The position numbers and the translations under genes are program-made. 5,100 nt of DNA, from the NCBI GenBank assembly GCA_903868655.1, contig CAIPWG010000403.1:1-5100 (forward strand), in the 5' to 3' direction. The notes beneath the pieces were generated by a model. That model did not search any database and was not told where the DNA came from. It saw only the letters and a list, made by a program, of their open reading frames with translations. Each line of letters begins with the position of its first letter. The first letter of the stretch is position 1. The DNA comes from an uncultured Sphingomonadales bacterium (GTDB lineage: Bacteria; Pseudomonadota; Alphaproteobacteria; Sphingomonadales; Sphingomonadaceae). Below are positions 1 to 5,100 of the stretch, piece after piece.

Positions 1-266
1 TAGATAATTTGTAAATGCACGCAGGCAGCTCACCTTGCAACGGCGGCTTTCCACCACTTTCCGCCTTTGCTTGTTATCGAAAACCCCATTGCTCTCAACC
101 AGCGGTGCACGCGCCGAAGCAACTGCAAAAACCATCGCGCACCGAAAAATCGTCGACTACGGTTATTCCCTTACTCAAGCTTGCCGAATTGAAAGCCATG
201 TTCGCGTATGCGTGATGCTCCAGACAGCGCGCGGGCGTCTCTCGTGTGCCGTCAAGGGGGTAAGAC
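1..266. other. Upstream region without a convincing gene
   Basis: All short open frames here lack a ribosome-binding site and resemble no family I recognise. The extreme left edge has GATAAT (bases 3-8), five of six matches to a -10 box, but any -35 box would lie outside the window. A GGCGG/CCGCC pair (42-46 with 61-65, 14-base loop) is followed only by TTT and is weak. The region most likely holds the promoter and a leader of up to about 250 bases for the chemoreceptor gene that follows. No sigma-28 chemotaxis-type promoter could be identified. Confidence 0.5.
254..260 (+). promoter_or_regulatory. Ribosome-binding site of the chemoreceptor gene
   Basis: The purine run AAGGGGG lies six bases before the ATG at 267. 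It is the best Shine-Dalgarno-like sequence before any gene start in the window, and it decides the start codon of the chemoreceptor. Confidence 0.6.
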
Positions 267-1730
267 ATGGCTTCAAAATTCGCCCAGATCCCCCGCGAAG
301 CACCGTGGGGCGGACAGACAGAATACCCGACCGAACCGGCCGCCCCGCAAGTGGCCATCGCCACGATCGTGTCAGATATCAATGCGCATGTCAGCAAGCT
401 GGCGATCTATCTCAACGAGATAACCAACAATGCTGCCAAGATCACTGAAGAGAGTGAAGACGGGCGCATCGCTGCGGAACAGTTGAAGATTTCGACGGTC
501 AATTTCACGCATGAGACCAAGGCGCTCAATGGCAATATGCAGCATATTGCCACCACGATTGCCGATGCCGCGATCAATATTTCCGAAACCAGTGAAAAGG
601 TCCGCACGTCGCTGACCAAGGCGCAGCAATTGACTGTGGCAGTGCGCGATGCCGCCGCCTTGCTGACCAATCTTCAGGCCTCGCTCAGCTATGCCGCCAA
701 TATTTCGAACGATATTCGTTCGATCGCGATGCAGACCAATATGCTGGCGCTCAATGCCGCGATCGAGGCGGCACGCGCAGGCGACGCCGGCAAAGGCTTT
801 GCCGTGGTTGCGCATGAAGTGCGCCAGTTGGCCAACAAGACATCGAATGCGACCGGCGAAATTGACAAGGCGCTGGGCCAGGTCAACGATTCGGCCCGCG
901 TGTTGATCGCGCAAGGCGAAGAAAACATCAGAACGGCCACCGAAGTATACGATGACAGCAAAGCAATCATCGACATGACTTCGCAAGCTGCCGAAACATT
1001 GCACAAGATCAAGGATGAATCCGACGCCATCATCACGGTGACCAACCGCCACGAACAGGCGTTCGAGGGGCTTCATGGGGTCATCAACCATGTCAGCAAT
1101 GCGCTGATCAGCACTTCGGCAGAAATTGGCGATGCCTCCGATGGCCTGAACAAAATCAGCGGCGTGGCCGAAACGCTGCTGCGCACCATTGCCAGATCCA
1201 ACGTGCCAACCCGCGACACCCCGATCATCGAGGCGACTTATGCCGTCGCGCGTGAGATCGAAGCAACGTTCGAGGCTGCCATTGATCGTGGAGAGATCAC
1301 GCTCGGCGACCTGTTCAGCGAAAACTATCGCGAGATTCCGGGCAGCAACCCGAAACAATATTTGCTGCCCTACACTCTGTTTACCGACAAAATGCTGCCT
1401 GCATTGCAAGAGCCGCTGCTCGAATCCGATAATCGCATCCAGTTTTGCGCGGCGTGCGATCGCAACGGCTATATCCCGACCAACAACTTGCAGGTGTCAA
1501 AACCCCAAGGCCCGGACCCGGTCTGTAATGCCGCCAATTGTCGCAACCGTCGCATCCTGGACGATCCGGTAAGCCTGGCCGCAGGGCGCAGTCAGGAACC
1601 GATGGCGCTGTCGATTTATCGCCGCGACATGGGCGGCGGGCGGTTTGTGCTGCTGAAACATATTTCTTGCGCGATCACCGTCAAGGGACGCCACTGGGGC
1701 GGCATGCGCTGCGCCTTTGCGGCCGAATAA
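267..1730 (+). CDS. Soluble methyl-accepting chemotaxis protein with C-terminal cysteine-bearing module
   Basis: This 487-residue chemoreceptor should relay a signal through a CheW/CheA kinase complex. Residues about 30-310 form the long antiparallel coiled-coil signalling domain. The conserved hairpin tip is plain at 156-190: [17 protein letters not shown], then [15 protein letters not shown]. There is roughly 125 residues of helix on each side. No transmembrane helix, signal peptide or HAMP domain is visible, so the receptor is probably cytoplasmic or held in arrays by CheA/CheW. Residues about 318-487 form a C-terminal module containing [18 protein letters not shown] (451-458) and GRHWGG (474-479). 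I recall this module from the C-termini of other proteobacterial receptors, where it is probably sensory; its ligand is unknown to me. All six cysteines (394, 397, 420, 425, 468, 482) lie in it, including a CxxC. No consensus methylation pentapeptide was confirmed and no che genes are adjacent. The start is supported by AAGGGGG six bases upstream. Receptor class is certain; the stimulus is not. Confidence 0.93.
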   Translation: MASKFAQIPREAPWGGQTEYPTEPAAPQVAIATIVSDINAHVSKLAIYLNEITNNAAKITEESEDGRIAAEQLKISTVNFTHETKALNGNMQHIATTIADAAINISETSEKVRTSLTKAQQLTVAVRDAAALLTNLQASLSYAANISNDIRSIAMQTNMLALNAAIEAARAGDAGKGFAVVAHEVRQLANKTSNATGEIDKALGQVNDSARVLIAQGEENIRTATEVYDDSKAIIDMTSQAAETLHKIKDESDAIITVTNRHEQAFEGLHGVINHVSNALISTSAEIGDASDGLNKISGVAETLLRTIARSNVPTRDTPIIEATYAVAREIEATFEAAIDRGEITLGDLFSENYREIPGSNPKQYLLPYTLFTDKMLPALQEPLLESDNRIQFCAACDRNGYIPTNNLQVSKPQGPDPVCNAANCRNRRILDDPVSLAAGRSQEPMALSIYRRDMGGGRFVLLKHISCAITVKGRHWGGMRCAFAAE

Positions 1731-1745
1731 AGACGTGTTCGAAGA

Positions 1746-1768
1746 GTAACCGCAACCAGCCCGGTTAC
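1746..1768 (+). terminator. Small inverted repeat after the chemoreceptor gene
   Basis: GTAACCG (1746-1752) pairs perfectly with CGGTTAC (1762-1768) around a 9-base loop, 16 bases after the stop codon. No T-tract follows, so it is not a classical intrinsic terminator. It could be a weak or Rho-assisted terminator or an mRNA 3'-end stabiliser. The gap to amn is only 88 bases, so read-through from the chemoreceptor into amn remains possible. Confidence 0.3.
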
Positions 1769-1799
1769 CGGCCGCTAAGGTCTTTGCAGCGTCACCAAA

Positions 1800-1816
1800 C
1801 CGCGATAGTTCCGCGG
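1800..1816 (+). promoter_or_regulatory. Small hairpin at the amn translation start
   Basis: CCGCG (1800-1804) pairs with CGCGG (1812-1816) around a 7-base loop and ends two bases before the amn ATG. The amn start has no recognisable Shine-Dalgarno sequence, and the purine-richest bases before it lie in this 3' arm. In RNA the stem could limit ribosome access. The stem is only five base pairs, so this is suggestive at best. Confidence 0.25.
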
Positions 1817-1818
1817 GC

Positions 1819-3267
1819 ATGACCCAGCGCGAAGACATCTTGAACGCCGCCCTTGCGGAATTTAACCGGCTTTACGACACCGCCGTTGCCACTTTGCGCG
1901 CCGACATTGCCGCCTTTGCCGCCCATGGCACCCTGCCGCCTGCCAGTCGCCGCGATGACGGGTCTTATGCCTATCCCGAATTGCGCATCGACATGCCGAC
2001 CGATCCCGACAATCTGTCAACCGGGCGCGCGTTTGGACGGCTGACCCAGCGCGGTACTTATGCCACCACCGTGACGCGCCCGGCGTTGTTCGGGGCCTAT
2101 TTGCGCGAACAGCTGTCGCTGATCCTTGAAGATTACGAGGTGACGCTGACCGTCCACCGCTCGCGGCAGGAAATTCCGTTTCCTTATGTGCTCGATGGGG
2201 CGTTTGGCGCCGAAATCGGCGTGGTACGGCCGCAGGATCTGGCGCGGCATTTCCCCACTACCGACCTGGCTGCGATCGGTGATGAAATTGCCGATGCCGA
2301 CTATATCGTGGGGGACGGACCAATCCCGCTGTCGCTGTTTGACGGGCTGCGCACCGATTTCAGCCTGGCACGGCTGGCACACTACACCGGCACCCGCACC
2401 GAACACTTTCAACGCTATATCCTGTTCACCAATTACCACCGCTATGTCGATGAATTCGTGGATTGGGCTGGCAAACAGCTTGATGGCACACGGTATGTCG
2501 CGCTGACCGGGGCTGGCGGGCTGTCGATCGATGAACAGACCGACGATGCGCGCGCGCGGTTGTCGGATACGGCCTGGCGGCGGCACCAGATGCCCGCCTA
2601 TCACCTGATCGCGCCCGATGGCACCGGCATCACGCTCGTCAATATTGGTGTCGGCCCGTCGAATGCCAAAACGATCTGCGATCATCTGGCAGTGCTGCGC
2701 CCGGAAGCGTGGCTGATGATCGGGCATTGCGGCGGCCTGCGCCCGACCCAGCAAATCGGCGATTATGTGCTGGCCCATGCCTATTTGCGCGACGATCACG
2801 TGCTCGATCCGGTGCTGCCGCCCGAAATCCCGATCCCTGCGATTGCCGAGGTGCAAGTCGCGTTGCAGGCCGCGGCCGAGGCGGTCAGCGGCACGGGCGG
2901 CACCGATTTGAAGCGGCGGATGCGCACCGGCACGGTGGTCACCACCGACGATCGCAACTGGGAACTGCGCTTTTCGCATTCGGCACGGCGGCTCAGCCTG
3001 TCGCGTGCAGTTGGCATCGACATGGAATCGGCAACGATTGCTGCGCAGGGCTATCGTTTTCGCGTGCCCTACGGCACCTTGCTGTGCGTATCGGACAAGC
3101 CATTGCATGGCGAAATCAAGCTGCCCGGGCAAGCCAACCGGTTTTACGAAGAAGCCATTGCGGCGCACCTCGCCATTGGCACGACCACGTGCGAATTGCT
3201 GCGCCAGCAGGGCGCCCGGTTGCATTCGCGCAAATTGCGCGCGTTCAACGAGCCACCATTTCGTTAA
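1819..3267 (+). CDS. amn: AMP nucleosidase
   Basis: This cytoplasmic enzyme hydrolyses AMP to adenine and ribose 5-phosphate, helping balance adenylate pools. Its 482 residues are close to the roughly 484 of E. coli Amn, and the resemblance I recall runs end to end. An N-terminal domain (about 10-165) includes GTYATTVTRPALFGAYLREQ near residue 79. A nucleoside-phosphorylase-type catalytic domain (about 225-465) has GHCGGLR (302-308), DMESATIAA (401-409) and VSDKPLHGE (424-432). The Glu in DMESA is the expected ribose-binding residue, and the Asp in SDKP the expected acid acting on the purine ring. The tail LHSRKLRAFNE (468-478) is also family-typical. The in-frame stretch upstream back to a stop at 1747-1749 has no ATG, GTG or TTG, so ATG 1819 is the only reasonable start despite lacking a good ribosome-binding site. 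All key motifs are present, so it should be active. In E. coli the enzyme is activated by ATP and inhibited by phosphate; whether this one is cannot be read from sequence. Its neighbours show no functional link. Confidence 0.96.
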   Translation: MTQREDILNAALAEFNRLYDTAVATLRADIAAFAAHGTLPPASRRDDGSYAYPELRIDMPTDPDNLSTGRAFGRLTQRGTYATTVTRPALFGAYLREQLSLILEDYEVTLTVHRSRQEIPFPYVLDGAFGAEIGVVRPQDLARHFPTTDLAAIGDEIADADYIVGDGPIPLSLFDGLRTDFSLARLAHYTGTRTEHFQRYILFTNYHRYVDEFVDWAGKQLDGTRYVALTGAGGLSIDEQTDDARARLSDTAWRRHQMPAYHLIAPDGTGITLVNIGVGPSNAKTICDHLAVLRPEAWLMIGHCGGLRPTQQIGDYVLAHAYLRDDHVLDPVLPPEIPIPAIAEVQVALQAAAEAVSGTGGTDLKRRMRTGTVVTTDDRNWELRFSHSARRLSLSRAVGIDMESATIAAQGYRFRVPYGTLLCVSDKPLHGEIKLPGQANRFYEEAIAAHLAIGTTTCELLRQQGARLHSRKLRAFNEPPFR

Positions 3268-3271
3268 GATA

Positions 3272-3294
3272 CGGGAAATTAAAGTATTTTCCCG
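3272..3294 (+). terminator. Hairpin just after amn, possible terminator
   Basis: CGGGAAA (3272-3278) and TTTCCCG (3288-3294) form a perfect 7-bp inverted repeat with a 9-base AT-rich loop, four bases after the amn stop. The position suits a transcription end. On + strand RNA the stem is followed by AAUUUG rather than a U-run, so intrinsic termination would be weak. It also lies directly before a possible -35 box at 3298, so it could instead be an operator for the downstream operon. Confidence 0.4.
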
Positions 3295-3297
3295 AAT

Positions 3298-3326
3298 TTG
3301 ACCAAGGGAAAACGCGCACACATACC
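3298..3326 (+). promoter_or_regulatory. Possible promoter for the T4SS operon
   Basis: TTGACC (3298-3303) matches the sigma-70-type -35 consensus at five of six positions. A 17-base spacer follows, then CATACC (3321-3326), which matches only three of six -10 positions. Placement just after the amn hairpin and before the virB-type genes is right, and would give a leader of roughly 175 bases to the ATG at 3509. The weak -10 box keeps confidence low. Confidence 0.3.
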
Positions 3327-3446
3327 GAGGACATGGGCTGGTCTTGGCAAACTGCGCGGAACAAGATCCGTTTGGGAAACGTGCATTTGCTTCGCTGTCG
3401 CGCATGCACTGTCATCAAAGGCCACCCGGGTTGGTTGTCCACGCAA

Positions 3447-3456
3447 AAAACGTTTT
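3447..3456. repeat. Short AT-rich palindrome in the T4SS leader
   Basis: AAAACGTTTT is a perfect 10-bp palindrome, extendable to an imperfect ACG-C-AAAA / TTTTCGT pair (3441-3459). It lies about 50 bases before the first T4SS gene, so a regulator could bind there. Palindromes of this size also occur by chance, and no known operator is recognised. Confidence 0.2.
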
Positions 3457-3508
3457 CGTGATCAAATTGCATTGCGCCCCACCGTGCCACCTGTGGCATG
3501 TCTTGCCG

Positions 3509-4087
3509 ATGCGCCGATCCATGCAGATTCCCACCGCGTCGCTGATCCTCGGCGGTTTGGCTGTGGCCTTGGCTGTGCCTGCAACCGTGCGCGCCGATGT
3601 TATGGCGGTTGATGAAAACGGGGCGCAATGGATCAGCGGCGGCCCGGCCCAGCCGCACACCATGCGCCCTGCAACACCACGCAACAGCACAATGCCCGTG
3701 GCCTGGCGTGGCACGATCGCCGCCCTGTCTGCACAATATGACTTGTCACCGGCGATTATCGAAGCACTGATCTGGCAGGAAAGCCGGTGGCGCACCGGTG
3801 CAGTCTCACCCAAAGGCGCGAGTGGTCTGGCCCAACTGATGCCGCAGACCGCGCGTGACATGGGCGCCAACCCGGATAATCCGGTGGAAAATGTGGCGGC
3901 CGGGGCGCGGTATCTGCGGCACTTGGTGAATACCTTTCATGGCAACCTGGAACTGGCGCTGGCGGCCGATAACGCCGGGCCACGCCGGGTGGCCCGGGCG
4001 GGCAAAGTGCCCCCCATTGCCGAAACACGCGGCTATGTCGCGGCAATCATGGCGCGGCTGGCTGCGCAATCCACTTCTGGGAGATGA
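3509..4087 (+). CDS. VirB1-like lytic transglycosylase
   Basis: This periplasmic muramidase should cleave peptidoglycan glycan strands so that the secretion channel can cross the wall. From ATG 3509 it has 192 residues. A basic N-terminus and hydrophobic stretch (about 8-25) end in VRA-DV, a likely signal-peptidase I site after residue 29. The SLT domain spans about 65-175. The catalytic Glu is residue 91 in WQES, followed by GASGLAQLMP (103-112). The usual AYNAG motif reads ADNAG (153-157), and the next residues are PRRV where PGAV is common. The start is inferred from the signal peptide. ATG 3521 (residue 5) is an alternative, and neither has a strong ribosome-binding site. The frame is open back to TTG 3344, but that extension would bury the signal peptide. 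The pilin-like gene follows directly, so this is the first gene of the T4SS operon. Family is secure; the VirB1 role rests on context. Confidence 0.88.
   Translation: MRRSMQIPTASLILGGLAVALAVPATVRADVMAVDENGAQWISGGPAQPHTMRPATPRNSTMPVAWRGTIAALSAQYDLSPAIIEALIWQESRWRTGAVSPKGASGLAQLMPQTARDMGANPDNPVENVAAGARYLRHLVNTFHGNLELALAADNAGPRRVARAGKVPPIAETRGYVAAIMARLAAQSTSGR
4079..4083 (+). promoter_or_regulatory. Ribosome-binding site deciding the virB2 start
   Basis: GGGAG lies nine bases before ATG 4093 but directly abuts ATG 4084. It therefore favours the later start for the pilin gene. It lies inside the end of the transglycosylase gene, so translation of the two is probably coupled. Confidence 0.5.
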
Positions 4088-4092
4088 CCTGC

Positions 4093-4392
4093 ATGTCGCG
4101 TTCCGCCCTTGGCCTCGTTGCCGTTGTTGCCCTGATGCCGGGTCGCGCACTGGCGCAGGCCGCCGCCGATCCGCAAGGATCGGGGCCGATCCTTGCCGCC
4201 CTGTTGTGGCTGCAAGGCACTTTGCTGGGCAATGTTGCCACAGCCGTCGCAGTCATGGCGGTGGCCGCCTGCGGGTTGATGATGCTGACCGGGCGACTGA
4301 ATTGGCGCATGGGCATTACGGTCATTCTGGGCTGTTTCATCCTGTTTGGCGCGTCTGCCATCGTGTCGGGCATTCGTCAGGCCGCTGGCTGA
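4093..4392 (+). CDS. virB2: VirB2-like T4SS major pilin (TrbC/VirB2 family)
   Basis: This small membrane protein is the likely pilus and channel subunit of the T4SS. The 99-residue precursor has a signal peptide ending in ALA-Q (cleavage after residue 21). A short polar segment follows, then two hydrophobic helices (about 44-65 and 73-93) joined by a short basic loop, TGRLNWR (66-72). Length, the two-helix layout and its place between a VirB1-like and a VirB3-like gene are all typical of VirB2/TrbC. I chose ATG 4093 because GGGAG (4079-4083) sits nine bases before it. An upstream ATG at 4084 overlaps the transglycosylase stop as ATGA and would add three residues, but it leaves no room for that ribosome-binding site. 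Sequence identity in this family is low, so the call rests on architecture and synteny. Confidence 0.85.
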   Translation: MSRSALGLVAVVALMPGRALAQAAADPQGSGPILAALLWLQGTLLGNVATAVAVMAVAACGLMMLTGRLNWRMGITVILGCFILFGASAIVSGIRQAAG

Positions 4393-4393
4393 G

Positions 4394-4675
4394 ATGGATC
4401 TGGTCCGCCCCCGCCTGTGCAAGCCCCTTACCCGGCCGCAGATGTTTGCGGGCGTGACGTACAGCTTTTTCATTATCAACCTGATGATCACGACCGAAGT
4501 GTTCCTGATCACGCGGACGTTCTGGTCGCTGGGCGCAGCGGTTCTGGTCCACGGGGCCGGCTATCTGGCGGCCCTGCGCGAACCGCGAGTATTTGATTTG
4601 TGGCTGACCAAAGTGCGGCTTTGCCCGCGGGTGCCGGGGTGGCGCCATTGGGGTTGCAATTCCTATGCCCCGTGA
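4394..4675 (+). CDS. virB3: VirB3-like T4SS inner-membrane protein
   Basis: VirB3 proteins are short inner-membrane proteins that associate with the VirB4 ATPase and are needed for pilus assembly. This one has 93 residues. A polar start with LCKPLTRPQMFAGV (8-21) is followed by a hydrophobic region (about 19-60) long enough for two helices, then REPRVFDLW (62-70), where VirB3 proteins usually carry a similar short polar motif. The ATG is one base after the virB2 stop (TGA-G-ATG). An in-frame TTG at 4346 lies inside virB2 and is unlikely. No good ribosome-binding site is seen, so translation probably depends on ribosomes finishing virB2. The 3' end overlaps the virB4-like start by 11 bases. 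Size, hydrophobicity and position agree with VirB3. Confidence 0.87.
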   Translation: MDLVRPRLCKPLTRPQMFAGVTYSFFIINLMITTEVFLITRTFWSLGAAVLVHGAGYLAALREPRVFDLWLTKVRLCPRVPGWRHWGCNSYAP

Positions 4676-5100
4676 AACAGGACCGCTGGCGCTATGGCGC
4701 AAGCGCGAGGCCCGCGCGGGCGATCGCTTGCCCTATGCCCGGCTGGAGGGCAGCCACCTGCTCGCCTTGCGCGACGGATCGTTGTTGGTGGCGCTGCATG
4801 TGCCGGGCTGGTCGGCGCAGACGGCGCATACGGCAGAAATCAACGCGCATGCGGCGCAACGCGATGTGTGGCTGCGCGCAGGCCTTGATGCCCGGTTCGT
4901 GTTTGGCCACCACATTGTGCGGCGGCGAGTCGCGGTGGATTTTGCCGGAACCTTCGATGATCCGCTGTCGACGTTGATTGACGCGCGCTGGCGCGATCGG
5001 CTCACCGATGGGCAGATGTATGTCAACGACCAGTTCATCACGCTGTTGCGTCGTCCCGCACGGGGCAAGACCGGCTGGCTGGAAAACTTGCGCCGACGGA
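4665..5100 (+). CDS. virB4: VirB4-like T4SS ATPase, N-terminal part (runs off the window)
   Basis: VirB4 is the conserved ATPase that energises pilus assembly and substrate transfer at the inner membrane. Only the first 145 residues are present and the frame is still open at base 5100. Full-length family members are around 800 residues, so the Walker A and B motifs lie outside the window. The visible part matches the VirB4/CagE N-terminal domain: RLPYARL near residue 21, LRDGSLLVALHVPGW (35-49), and RLTDGQMYVNDQFITLLRRP (112-131), which resembles the family's VNDxYLTLxRRP stretch. ATG 4665 overlaps the virB3 stop by 11 bases; GGGGTT (4650-4655) is a weak ribosome-binding candidate. No frameshift or stop is seen, so the gene looks intact as far as it goes. 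The identification is strong from this motif and the VirB1-B2-B3 order. Confidence 0.88.
   Translation, partial: MPRETGPLALWRKREARAGDRLPYARLEGSHLLALRDGSLLVALHVPGWSAQTAHTAEINAHAAQRDVWLRAGLDARFVFGHHIVRRRVAVDFAGTFDDPLSTLIDARWRDRLTDGQMYVNDQFITLLRRPARGKTGWLENLRRR

Larger units (their letters stand above)
3268..3508. other. Intergenic region between amn and the T4SS operon
   Basis: This 241-base gap is the longest non-coding stretch inside the window and is partly AT-rich compared with its surroundings. It contains the hairpin after amn, a possible promoter at 3298-3326 and a palindrome at 3447-3456. The lytic transglycosylase frame is open back to a TTG at 3344, but the part before 3509 encodes no recognisable domain, so I treat it as untranslated leader. 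No tRNA, integrase or direct repeat that would mark an integration site was seen. Confidence 0.5.

Noticed and set aside
181..209. Possible -35/-10 pair TTGCCG and GCGTAT before the chemoreceptor
   Set aside because: Spacing is 17 bases, but the -10 element matches the consensus at only two positions.
35..448. Open frame in the left region with a stretch near 150-200 faintly recalling the start of an IS3-type transposase
   Set aside because: The likeness is limited to a few residues, there are no DDE motifs or terminal repeats, and the frame runs into the chemoreceptor gene out of phase.
372..1409. Long open frame (345 codons) on the minus strand opposite the chemoreceptor
   Set aside because: It is low-complexity in character (rich in R, G, I, D), resembles no family, and lies wholly opposite a gene with unmistakable chemoreceptor motifs. 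It is a by-product of GC-rich codon use.
3173..3190. Sigma-54-like match (TGGCACG followed by GTGC) near the end of amn
   Set aside because: The -12 element is poor (CGTGC instead of TTGC), it lies inside coding sequence, and it is far from any gene start.
1819..3267. Idea that the AMP nucleosidase is an anti-phage effector
   Set aside because: Nucleosidase domains do occur in defence systems, but this is a full-length canonical Amn with the normal N-terminal domain and no defence partner gene beside it.
2017..3405. Long open frame (462 codons) on the minus strand opposite amn
   Set aside because: It mirrors the strongly conserved amn gene, has no recognisable domain or ribosome-binding site, and is explained by antisense GC bias.
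2709..3461. Second + strand frame of 250 codons overlapping the 3' half of amn
   Set aside because: The translation is an Arg/Ala/His-rich shadow of amn. Its tail from ATG 3333 (42 codons) has GAGG only two bases upstream, too close for a normal ribosome-binding site, and no leader-peptide character.

Overview
The window is GC-rich bacterial DNA whose genes all lie on the + strand. The proteins (a soluble chemoreceptor with a C-terminal sensor module, a full-length proteobacterial AMP nucleosidase, and VirB-type secretion genes) point to an alphaproteobacterium. A sphingomonad-like genus is my best guess from the style of these proteins, but nothing here proves it. No rRNA, tRNA, CRISPR array, insertion sequence or attachment site was recognised.

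Layout. Bases 1-266 hold no convincing gene. A cytoplasmic methyl-accepting chemotaxis protein follows (267-1730), then an 88-base gap with a small hairpin, then AMP nucleosidase amn (1819-3267). A 241-base gap (3268-3508) carries a perfect 7-bp hairpin just after the amn stop, a possible promoter and a 10-bp AT-rich palindrome. From 3509 to the right edge runs the start of a type IV secretion (T4SS) operon in canonical order: VirB1-like lytic transglycosylase, VirB2-like pilin, VirB3-like membrane protein, and the N-terminal part of a VirB4-like ATPase cut by the window edge.

How the genes work together. The VirB genes are tightly packed: 5 bases (or a 4-base overlap), then 1 base, then an 11-base overlap. 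They almost certainly form one transcript with coupled translation. The transglycosylase would locally open peptidoglycan, the pilin would build the pilus or channel, VirB3 would anchor VirB4 at the inner membrane, and VirB4 would supply energy for pilus assembly and transport. The chemoreceptor and amn look like independent housekeeping or regulatory genes with no clear link to each other or to the T4SS. The amn/T4SS gap may be a boundary between core and accessory DNA, but the window alone cannot show that.

Nothing here amounts to a clearly new system. The most notable points are the six cysteines confined to the C-terminal module of the chemoreceptor, a substituted AYNAG motif in the VirB1 homologue, and short inverted repeats at the gene borders.
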